Shown here one piece after another: positions 12,862-21,600 of a stretch of DNA of 23,818 nt. The stretch covers positions 1 to 23,818 of IMG/VR virus record IMGVR_UViG_3300030118_002232. One strand, written 5' to 3'. Origin of the DNA: a virus. Under the pieces are notes generated by a model. That model made no database searches. It saw nothing but the letters and a program-made list of their open reading frames with translations, and was not told the DNA's origin. Each line of letters begins with the position of its first letter. Within the stretch, counting starts at the first letter, position 1. The position numbers and the translations under genes were made by a program.

Positions 12862-14466
12862 CTAGAACGAGCCACCGTCTATGGTTATGTTTTCTAATGA
12901 CCTTGTTGTACCAGAACAAGATATAACTTGAGTTTGACCTGCACAGTCATTCACAAATAGAGATCCAATCTCTAGTCCTGAGTATGCACTTGCTGTCAAT
13001 ACCCCTGCTGACTCAGATACTTCTGCACCTAGTGCTATTCTACCTGCTGAGTCATCCCAATATATCGCTGCTTTCTTTGCAGAACCACTGTAGTAGTTCA
13101 ATACAAGACCAACGTCTTTGTCTGTGTCACTGCTGAGTGCACCACCGTCAACAACTTGTAGTTCAAGAAGAACGTCTTCAATAGTTGTGTTTGTTGTATT
13201 GACCTGAGTGGTAGTACCATTTACTGTCAAGTTACCACCAATAGTCAAGTTGGTAGTTACACTTGCAGCACCTGTGACTGTCAATGTAGATCCGTCAAAG
13301 GTAAGGTTACCACTATCTTCTAGTTCACCAGATGAACCTGCAAGAACTACTCTTCCAGATGTAAGGTCGGCTACTGCTGCTGATGTAGCAGAAACTGTAC
13401 CACCTGACTGGTTACCAGTTACGTTACCAGTCACGTTTCCTGAGACGTTACCTGTAACAGCACCTGTAAGAGCACCAACAAAACTTGTTGATGATAGAGC
13501 ACCTGTGCTTGGATTATATGTGAGTCCTGTATCTGATTCTAGACCTTGTGCACCAGTAGCACCATCTACAAATACTGGGAACACAGTTTCGTTCGTAGTA
13601 TTGTTTGCAGTGATAGTAGAAGTTGCTGCTAATGTAGCAGTGTCTGCATTACCTGTTGTATCTTGAGAACCTGCAGTGTTTACACCTGGTAGGTTGATGT
13701 TTGCTGTACCATCGAATGATACACCACCTATATTTCTTGCTGTTTCTAATGCTGTTGCTGTTGCTGCGTTACCTGAAGTATCTTGGTTACCTGAAGCATT
13801 GACACCTGGCAAGTTGATATTTGCTGTACCATCAAATGATACACCACCTATTGTCCTTGCGTTCGCTAGTGCTGTAGCAGTTGCTGCATTACCTGTACAT
13901 GATCCTGATGAACCAGAGACGTTACCAGTGACAGCACCTGTGAGGTTACCTGAGAATGATGACGCTGTCAGTTCTCCTGATGATGCATTGAATGTAAGGT
14001 TTGTTCCAGTCTTAGGTTGAATGTCACCTGTTGCTTGGGTGGCAAACATTGGGAAGCATGTAGTATCAGCAGATTCATCTGTTACTGCAATATCACTAAC
14101 TGCACCAGAGTTTTGGGGTGCAGTATCAAATGAAAGTTCTCCTGACGAATTACATTTCAAGAATCCATTATTGACTGCTGCTGCTGGCATCACGTAGACT
14201 TGGTTGTCTGACAATGAAGCAGGTGCCTTGATAGTGATAGCACTTGCACCGTTGTTCTGTGCCTCTACTAATTTTACACCTGAGGCATTAGTGGCATCTC
14301 CCTTTTCCCAGAATCTTGCTGACCCTATAAATTGGTTGTTAGTTGTTGTAGAGTCTATACCAACATATAGATCATTCTTATCAACGGTGAAACCTGGTTC
14401 ACCTGCTTGTAAACCTGGCAAACTCGCAAGGTTACCTCTCTTAAACTGTAATACTGGAGCAGCCAT
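12862..14466 (-). CDS. Tail fibre-like repeat protein
   Basis: This 534-residue protein has an N-terminal receptor-binding-type motif (LQFKRGNLASLPGLQAGEPG, then VDKNDLYVGID), related to the N-terminus of the 371-residue fibre-like protein. The central part is low-complexity and rich in Ala, Thr, Gly and Asn. Shaft repeats include two copies of about 40 residues containing GGVSFDGTANINLPGVN (about residues 205-285). Further on, a GxVTGNVSGNVTGNVTGNQ stretch resembles fibre shafts. The C-terminus (NLTVNGTTTQVNTTNTTIED, LNYYSGSAKKAAIYWDD and SLENITIDGGSF) is a common ending in fibre proteins of marine T4-like phages. It probably forms a trimeric fibre or a baseplate-associated spike. An AATAAATA box and AGGA site precede the ATG at 14466. 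Receptor unknown. Confidence 0.85.
   Translation of the reverse strand: MAAPVLQFKRGNLASLPGLQAGEPGFTVDKNDLYVGIDSTTTNNQFIGSARFWEKGDATNASGVKLVEAQNNGASAITIKAPASLSDNQVYVMPAAAVNNGFLKCNSSGELSFDTAPQNSGAVSDIAVTDESADTTCFPMFATQATGDIQPKTGTNLTFNASSGELTASSFSGNLTGAVTGNVSGSSGSCTGNAATATALANARTIGGVSFDGTANINLPGVNASGNQDTSGNAATATALETARNIGGVSFDGTANINLPGVNTAGSQDTTGNADTATLAATSTITANNTTNETVFPVFVDGATGAQGLESDTGLTYNPSTGALSSTSFVGALTGAVTGNVSGNVTGNVTGNQSGGTVSATSAAVADLTSGRVVLAGSSGELEDSGNLTFDGSTLTVTGAASVTTNLTIGGNLTVNGTTTQVNTTNTTIEDVLLELQVVDGGALSSDTDKDVGLVLNYYSGSAKKAAIYWDDSAGRIALGAEVSESAGVLTASAYSGLEIGSLFVNDCAGQTQVISCSGTTRSLENITIDGGSF
13640..13900. repeat. 120-bp period direct repeats within the fibre gene
   Basis: A 50-base stretch at 13682-13731 recurs at 13802-13851 with four mismatches. 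Flanking parts (GTTACCTGAAGTATCTTG-like) repeat with the same 120-base period, corresponding to 40 residues of the fibre shaft. A more decayed unit lies just before. Such repeats can recombine and change shaft length. Confidence 0.8.
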
Positions 14467-14490
14467 TTTTGATTGTTTTTCCTGTCTTTA

Positions 14491-14498
14491 TATTTATT
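14491..14498 (-). promoter_or_regulatory. T4-like late promoter (AATAAATA) for the fibre gene
   Basis: The minus strand reads AATAAATA, seven of eight matches to the T4 late octamer; cyanophage late promoters are reported as NATAAATA. The predicted start near 14485 gives a leader of about 19 bases with AGGA before ATG 14466. Confidence 0.5.
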
Positions 14499-14501
14499 AA
14501 A

Positions 14502-14921
14502 TTACCAAGTTCCAGCGTCGAGATCAATCTTATCATCTAGTTCTACGTCAAGTTTATCGACAAGGTTGTTTATAACGGTATCACTGAATCCAGCAGGTCC
14601 TGAAATGTTACCTACAGCAGAGTCTACAATAGCATCTGGGGAAACAAATTTGAAATTATCTTCGACAGCATCATAGGTAAGGATAAAGCTTGTGCCTATC
14701 CCTGCACTTATAGCGGTTGAATTAATATCTGAGATGTCTCTTAGATTTGCCACTTCTTCTTCTCCAGCAGTGAATACAGTTCTCTGTTCACCTAGAGATA
14801 CAATAAAGAATTCATCATCTCGTTCAATGTCAAATACTTCTTTGTCTCTAGAAAATCTAACTGATGGTTGTGCCCCTATATCATCGTCAGCATGTGATGA
14901 ACTAAGTCTGATGTTAGACAT
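14502..14921 (-). CDS. Probable virion structural protein of unknown family
   Basis: This 139-residue acidic protein starts MSNIRLSSSHADDDIGAQPS and ends DDKIDLDAGTW. The first half is beta-like (FDIERDDEFFIVSLGEQRTVF), followed by a region SGIGTSFILTYDAVEDNFKFV that resembles the segments preceding fibre repeats. The second half looks helical (DTVINNLVDKLDVELDDKID). There is no enzyme motif. It starts one base after the stop of the upstream gene and ends 35 bases before the fibre gene. It is therefore likely to be a baseplate or fibre-associated component, or an accessory for the fibre. I do not recognise a named family. Confidence 0.7.
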   Translation of the reverse strand: MSNIRLSSSHADDDIGAQPSVRFSRDKEVFDIERDDEFFIVSLGEQRTVFTAGEEEVANLRDISDINSTAISAGIGTSFILTYDAVEDNFKFVSPDAIVDSAVGNISGPAGFSDTVINNLVDKLDVELDDKIDLDAGTW

Positions 14922-14922
14922 A

Positions 14923-15264
14923 TCATAATGCCGATGTAGGGTTTACCATTACTTGCCCAGTGAAAATCTTTGTTTTTGCACCAGAAAAGTTATTAGTGAT
15001 CAGCACATCATACTCGTATCTACCTGAGGTTATGATACCAGTTTGTGCAGGTGTCATGGATAAAGTCACCTGACCGTCAGCAGGTGTAGATCCATACGTC
15101 ACAGCAAATCCTATTGAACCTGCTGCTGTGGCATGTTTTCTCATCTTCGCACTAAAACTGAATCCGTTGAGATTCAACGGGGAGTTATCTTGCTTCTTCA
15201 CATCGAATGTTGAAGAGAAGGTTGCCCCTTGTTCTATTTGAATATTGACTGATGGAACTGCCAT
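14923..15264 (-). CDS. Small beta-sandwich structural protein (baseplate or fibre accessory)
   Basis: This 113-residue protein starts MAVPSVNIQIEQGATFSSTF and has alternating beta-strand pattern: LNLNGFSFSAKMRKHAT, GQVTLSMTPAQTGIITSGRYEYDVLI, and KTKIFTGQVMVNPTSAL at the end. The arrangement (EQGATF, then SAKMR, T-AQT-I-xxGxYxYDV, GxVxVxPxxS) is seen in small Ig-like baseplate or upper-baseplate domains of many phages. The role here is inferred from that and from the structural neighbourhood. It starts five bases before the stop of the neighbouring small coiled-coil gene's spacer and has no clear ribosome site. It ends one base before the next gene (TGATATG). Confidence 0.72.
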   Translation of the reverse strand: MAVPSVNIQIEQGATFSSTFDVKKQDNSPLNLNGFSFSAKMRKHATAAGSIGFAVTYGSTPADGQVTLSMTPAQTGIITSGRYEYDVLITNNFSGAKTKIFTGQVMVNPTSAL

Positions 15265-15268
15265 GGTA

Positions 15269-15481
15269 TTATTTATTCTGTTTAGTAATTAGTTGTTTCA
15301 ACATCTCAATCTCTTCCTTCAATCTGTCTATCTCATTCTTTTGTGACAGACGTGCCTTCTTATCATTCATGTAGCGTTCGTACGCTGCACTATCCGTGTT
15401 CACTATCGCTGTCGTCTTTGCATCCCTCATCAGTGACGGATGATTCTCTACTGGGATTTTTTTTGATGGGGTATGTCTCAT
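15269..15481 (-). CDS. Small protein with C-terminal coiled coil
   Basis: This 70-residue protein starts at ATG 15481, supported by GGAGG nine bases upstream (15491-15495). A TTG at 15484 would add one residue. The N-terminal half (RHTPSKKIPVENHPSLMRD, AKTTAIVNTDSAAYERYM) looks like a short conserved virion peptide seen in marine T4-like phages. The C-terminal half (KKARLSQKNEIDRLKEEIEMLKQLITKQ) is a clear two-heptad or longer coiled coil. It probably oligomerises or bridges larger structural proteins. Function unknown. Its 5' part overlaps the doubtful 46-codon frame at 15390-15530. Confidence 0.75.
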   Translation of the reverse strand: MRHTPSKKIPVENHPSLMRDAKTTAIVNTDSAAYERYMNDKKARLSQKNEIDRLKEEIEMLKQLITKQNK

Positions 15482-15530
15482 CAAGTGTGCCCTCCAATAC
15501 TTCTGCTGCTAGTGACCATGCGTTGATCAT
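15390..15530 (-). CDS. Possible 46-residue protein overlapping the next gene
   Basis: The frame opens at ATG 15530, which overlaps the stop of the 47-residue gene as ATGA, and runs for 46 codons (MINAWSLAAEVLEGTLDETY, then a Ser/Asp-rich tail ending SEHG). About 92 bases overlap the 70-residue gene in another frame. The first 20 residues look like a natural amphipathic helix, while the tail has the composition of an out-of-frame shadow. It may be a short peptide that couples translation to the next gene. No family recognised. Confidence 0.38.
   Translation of the reverse strand: MINAWSLAAEVLEGTLDETYPIKKNPSRESSVTDEGCKDDSDSEHG
15491..15495 (-). promoter_or_regulatory. Ribosome binding site of the 70-residue gene
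   Basis: GGAGG on the minus strand, nine bases before ATG 15481, is one of the strongest Shine-Dalgarno matches in the window. It decides that start even though the site lies inside another possible short frame. Confidence 0.65.
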
Positions 15531-15670
15531 GTTCTTTTACCATTGCTAGGATACAGAGATTTTATTCTCTTTTTACGTAGTTCCTCTTTCTTTCTTTTCA
15601 TCTCTACCTCTTCGTCCCACCATTCTACTGGCCAACGTCGAACTTTCAATGCAGAAAGGAACTTCTTCAT
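15527..15670 (-). CDS. 47-residue basic protein following the giant structural gene
   Basis: The ATG (15670-15668) overlaps the stop of the giant gene as TAATG. The frame runs 47 codons to a TGA that overlaps the next ATG as ATGA. The protein starts MKKFLSALKVRRWPVEWWDE and continues with a charged helix rich in Lys, Arg and Glu (EMKRKKEELRKKRIKSLYPS). Three tryptophans in seven residues (WPVEWW) are unusual. It is probably a small virion or assembly peptide, because it is coupled to a structural gene; I cannot name a family. A longer minus-strand frame crossing this area (15573-15893) is an out-of-frame shadow of the giant gene. Confidence 0.65.
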   Translation of the reverse strand: MKKFLSALKVRRWPVEWWDEEVEMKRKKEELRKKRIKSLYPSNGKRT

Positions 15671-18600
15671 TATGCCACAGCGATGGCACGGAAGTCAAGT
15701 AACTCAGGTGCTTGTGCTTGGTTTGTTGATGAGAAGCAAACCTTGACTTGGAATCCTGTGAATGGAGGTAAACCATTCTTTGTGAATTCATACTCAAGGA
15801 ACTGATCTTCCAAACTAGGAACCACGTTTCTATCAGGTCTACCACTGTTGTTCTTCTCAGATATAACAAACCCAGATGAGTCAAGGTTCTCATAACCTGG
15901 CATCAACTCAAACACTTTGTCTAATGAATCAGCGTCTGCTCTGAATAGTCTGTACAACACTCTGACATCTGCAGCTGGTGGTCTGAACGCAGCGAATAAT
16001 ACTTTGAGTGATGTTGCAGGGTTCTCCAACATTATAACTTTTGTTTGATATAGTTGATTATGTGGATCATCAAGTTGATTTGCCTTACTGCTTAGAGCAT
16101 AGTTATCAACAGGTTTGTTGATTCTATTAGTTGTGACATTTATAGAACTCTTGAATGCATCAATCACAGGTGATACATCCTCATTAGTAGTGCTCAAGTT
16201 CAAATCAACAGTAAGAGATTTCTCACCTGGTCTTGTAGACAACTGTGCTGATTCATTTACCTTAGAAGCAACCATACGAACTGTGTCAAACTTAGTTTCA
16301 TTTACAAGTGATATACTATCGTAACCCTTGTCTGAGAATGACGCTTCACCGCCACTAACACTTGTTGCAGATGTAGTTCTCATACTTGAATTGATTACAG
16401 TTCCCTTAGGTATGCTGTGAGCGATGGCAGGTGAGATTGTATCAAATACTATGTTTGTACTTGCTTTACCTCTTGTGCCTCCACCTGGCTTGTCCTTAGT
16501 GAACAACGCAGATCCAGTGATCTTGACATGATAGGAGTCGAGAGTTGTTTTCTCGTCTATGGATGTTGATGCGTTTATGATAGAGTGATTTGTGTTTATC
16601 TTTCTAAGAGATACACCAGACAACTCATACTTCTGTACAGGTGTGCCCACTGGATAGGTTCTTGCAAAAGTATCGTCATTACCTCTGGTTATAGTACCAC
16701 TCAACTGGTTAGTACCAACAGATGTGTATTGAATAATCTCGTCACCAAGTAATGCAAAACCAGGATTGCTGGATGATACTTGTGACCCTTCAAAGAAGTT
16801 GAATCCAATACTACTTGCTACGCTGACCACACTGGTGTCACTGACACCATATGCAACAGTTGTTTTTGTTGGAACTGTGTCACCTGTGATGCCATTTATC
16901 TTGACTGTATTATTTGCAGCATAGTTTCCATGGTTAGGATGACTTACTTTGAAATGTAATCCATCATACTGATCAGTGTTTGTTGTCACTGTGGATGGTA
17001 TGATATTATTCACAGTTACACCATAACCTAATGAAGCATCATGATACTGTATGGGATTGGTGGTGTCGAATGTTCCCTTACTGTTAGTAAGAAGAAGTGA
17101 GTTTACACCAGTTGTTACACCAACAGTGAGAAGAAGATTCTGTCCTAGTCCCTTGTTACCAAGAGATGCAGTCAATGTGTCACCCACATTATAACCTGTT
17201 CCTGTATTGTCATTGATGACTGTGACTCCTGTAACCACATTACTTGATACAGTCACGACACCTACGGCTCCTGATCCTGATCCTGTGAGACTTACGAACT
17301 CGACTGATGGGTATGTTGCATCTTCATAATTTGTACCACCATTTGTGATGGTGAGAGTGCTGGCTGTCTGTCCAAGATGTCCAAGTTTTGCTGCCACAAT
17401 ACCTGATGCTCCCGAATTGGAATCTTGTTTGATTTCTGTGCCAAGGTCTATGATACCATCACCGATGGCAGATCCAAGACCCACAGTTACACGTTTTGCA
17501 AATGTCTCTATTGGATTTTCTGGAAGATTGTTTCTAGTGTCAAATGTATCTAATTGAGGATTATAGAATCTTACTGTACCTGAGTTCAATGTGAACTTCG
17601 CCTTCCTTGCTGTATACTTCATGTCTTCCAACTGTGATGGAGTCCATGTGCCAGCAGTCTGACCCTTGAATAGAGAACCTAGTGATGGTTGTTTTGTTAC
17701 GATAACCTTTCCAAGTTCAGTGTTGTCAGCTGTTGATATGTCAGCCTCACCCACTTGACAGATCCACTGGTTGTATTCAGATGTTGCAGTTACTATAACA
17801 AAAGCATACTCTCCTCTAGGTAAGTAGATTGGAGATGGGAATGTGAATGTAGTTGGTACAGTTGCATCTGATGATACGTTGACTTGATCAGGGTTCAGTA
17901 TTACTTGTCCATTCTTGACAATGTTTCTTGATGGATATCCATTGACAACATTCACTACCCTCACATCAAGTGGTATGGTGTCAGATTTAGTAGCGAAGAA
18001 GAAGTCAACTGATGTCATAAAGATACCAGGATTTTCTTCTACTTGGAATGTCTGAGCAAGAGGGTCATCATCAACTTCCTGTACTTGTTGAACAATGGTA
18101 TTCTGAATGTTAGTAATATTGTTTGTTACGTTAGTAATGTTGAATATTACTGGTTCAGGTATGACAGGAGGTGCTGGCTCTGTTCTCTCAAGGGTAGTAT
18201 TTGTTATCAAAGTACCCTCAGAGAAGTGGTCTGCTGCAGCTCTTGAGAAGTTCAAGCCAGGATAATTATCCTGTGACCTTAGACTTGATAGTAGAGCTGT
18301 ATTTGTACCATTCTCAAATCTTTCTGGTGGGATATAGTATGATCCAAGCAGTGCACCAAAGTCATCTGATATAAGTCTGATTTGATTGATCTCTGCCTCT
18401 GCACCACTGGTCTCTCCTACTAATCTCATACCTACAAGAGCAAATCCAAAGAAGTTACCATCTGACTTTTGATTCAATGACTGTATATCTACGTTCAATA
18501 CAGTTGTAGTCTCAGAGTACGCTGATGATAAACCTACATTCGCTGTGTATGGGTTATTAGTGAAAGTAATTGTAGGATTGTTGAAAGGTCCGTCTTTGTG

Positions 18601-21600
18601 GTTAGGTGCTGCTAATCTGAATCTTAGATCTACACCCTGACTTGCATTCTGTGATGATACTGCAAGACCTCTTACTGTTTCACCCACTTGGAAGGCACCC
18701 TGTATAGGTGTAACTTCAAGTAGTTTTGGTATGGTACGGATATTGTTCTCAAGCATATCCTCACCAGCAAACGAGTTGTAGTGATTCGTGCCTGGCTTCA
18801 ATCGAGTAGCGGTGAACGCAATGTTCTGCTCTCTCATGTTTGGTATTGCTTCCTCTTCTATGATGATGTCATTAGAGAATCCTATACCATCATCTTGCAC
18901 CTCAAATACTCTTTCAGTAAAGATGTCAGACTCTGGATTTAGTACAAGATTACCATTCCAACTTCTCATCATGTATGGGTTTATATTCTCTACTCTTGTC
19001 GCAAATGGTTGAGATCTATCGAGCACCTCTTCATAATCTAAGGTGACTATGTCACCAGTCATTTTGATATTAGGAGAACCTAAATCGGTTGCGAATCTAG
19101 GGTCAACTGAAAGATCTGGGCTGCCATTAGTACCCACAACACTAGCAGAGCCAATAAGGAGATCGATACTATCAAAGTGCTTTCTTGGTGTGAGTTTTCC
19201 TTCATCTATATCATACTTGAGGAATGGAACTGTCTTGTCAGCAACAAGGAAGTTTCTAAATGGATCAACCACAAAACCATTCTTGAACCTATCAAGACCA
19301 GTGGTAGGATCAGTTATAACAAGACTCTCAGTTTTATTTTCTAAAAGGGATAGTGCTGTTACCTCTTCAATGTTCCTTATTCTTTGATCAAGGTCACCTA
19401 TCTGCTTCATCGTGTAACGTTTGTTAGCACGGAAGTCAATCTTTACCTCACGTTTTGCATTGTAAACGTATGGTTTATAGGTTATCTTTGCCAATTCAAA
19501 TGACTCAGATATACCTTCAGGTTCAACAGGTTTCACAGCAGGTGTTCCTTGCTGTATAGTGAATGTTGAATCTCTGTTCAAGAACAATCTATCTATCCTA
19601 CCAAGGTAGTGATTGTAATCAAACGTTATGTTCTCATCAGTCACAAGAACTGCAGGTGACTGACCACTGCCACTAAAATCTCTTGAATCAAATTCAAATG
19701 GTGATCTAGTGCCACTGTACTGGGCTACTCTTGGTCTTAGGTCAATAACATCAGTGTTCCTTATGTTATCAAAAGCAGGTACACTATCATAATTGTTCTT
19801 CGTGTAACTATTGGCTGTAAGAATGTCACCAGAGTCTTCTGAGTTTATAACATAATGATCGAAGAAGACTGTGAGTCTACCTTGAGGTTCAGGGAACCCT
19901 TGCTTACGAACTATTCTACCATAATCATAATACTCGGCTCTCTGTCCTGTATCAAGAACAAAATTACCTCTGATGTTAGGATCACCTGATTCTACATTCG
20001 ATAGTATTGCTCTCACACCACTCTCTTCAAATGTCACCTCTTCATTCTCTATGAATGTAGATGCATTTTTGAAGAGCACATTTACTTTAGTCGTACCACT
20101 TCTTGATAAGACTTGTGCTGATGCACCAGAACTCTTACCCACTCCAATCTCACCAACTATGACATCAGTGTTATTACCATTAGGTCCGTTGAATGAACCT
20201 AGTGTCATGTTTGGTATCACTGCATCACCTGTGCCAGATGATTCAAACACTGCAACTATACTTACTACGTCAGGGACATCAAGAGATATCTCTCTGTCCT
20301 GTACTCTCTGTCCAAAAATAGCACTTGGTGTAAGACCATCACCCACACCTGTAGATATACCTGAGTTTGTTCTACTAGATCCTGTTATTACCTTTGTCGC
20401 TTCTCTTATAAGTGTCTTTTGTTTTGATTTTACCTTTGATTTTTGTTGTGTGCTATGTACAATTACAGAAGATTGACTCGCTGTCAAACCTGATATTGTG
20501 ACACCTTTACCACCACCAGTAATCACAACCTGATCTGATGTAAGATCTTCTACAGACCCATCAGAATATGAAACTGTATATCTCTCCTCATCAAATGGAG
20601 CATAGACCAATTCTGTACCAGTCAATGATGGTAGATCCAACTGACCAGAACCGTTTGTGCTTTGACCTGTATTCTCCACCCTTATCTGAAGAAGTGAATC
20701 AGTAAGATCTAATGACTCAATATTTGTATTTGCTAATTCAGAATATAAGAAACCACTTGTAGAATTTCTCAACTGACCTGCTACAATTTTCAGATCACTT
20801 ACTGTTGTAGTAGCACTAGGTAGTGCCTTGTGGCACACACCTGATACTGTATTAGGTGCAGCAACAACAGTTATATTATTATTTGTTGCACTTACTGCAC
20901 TGACCACGTTGAATGTAATGTCTGTCTGTCCACCACGTTTGTAGGATATTACATCTCCAACTTTGAAATTACTTACCCAACCTGGTGTACCACTTGTTAC
21001 CACTCCACCACTGGTGATACTAAATGATCTACCTGTAAGATCTTTCTTTGTCTCAAGAAGTACATCGGCAGCGAATGTTCTACCTGCTGCTGTAGATCTC
21101 ACTGACTTGACATCAGATAAATCGAAATCACTTATCGCTGTGATTACTCTACCATTGAGTTCACCATTGATTAGTATTTGCTCGTCTAATAGGAATGAAC
21201 CTGATACCTGATTCAATTGTATTGTTGTGCTATTGCCTACTGCAGAACGTAAGAATCCTCTTGCACCACTGTTCCTACCCTCGATAACAGCAGGTAGAGA
21301 GATGGAGTGTGCTTGGTTTATAGTAAGTTGAGTATCTGTTTGTATATCAAAAAGGAATATTTCAAATACACTAGCGTCGCCTGTATAACCTGAGTTCTGT
21401 AGTTTGTAATCATATACTCTTGCTCTACCAATAGAATCACCAGCAGCACTTGATTTAGAAGAACCAAGTCTTGCACTTCGTAAGTCAAGAAAGTCTGAGG
21501 TAGCAGCAGATAAGTTGATTCTGGCAGATCCAAAGACATTGTTCAATCTAAGTCTGTTACCTGCTTGAAATGGCACAGCAGAAGACTCAACCAATCTTGT

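Noticed and set aside
13208-14020. Long plus-strand frames (152 and 114 codons) opposite the fibre gene
   Set aside because: They are Pro/Val/Ala-rich mirror images of the repeat-rich minus-strand fibre gene, with no ribosome sites and no recognisable motif.
15270-15277. AATAAATA as late promoter of the 113-residue gene
   Set aside because: T4 spacing would place the transcript start on the start codon itself, giving a leaderless message; kept only as part of the motif-family observation.
15573-15893. 106-codon minus-strand frame at the 3' end of the giant gene
   Set aside because: It overlaps the giant gene in another frame and also conflicts with the well-coupled 47-codon gene.
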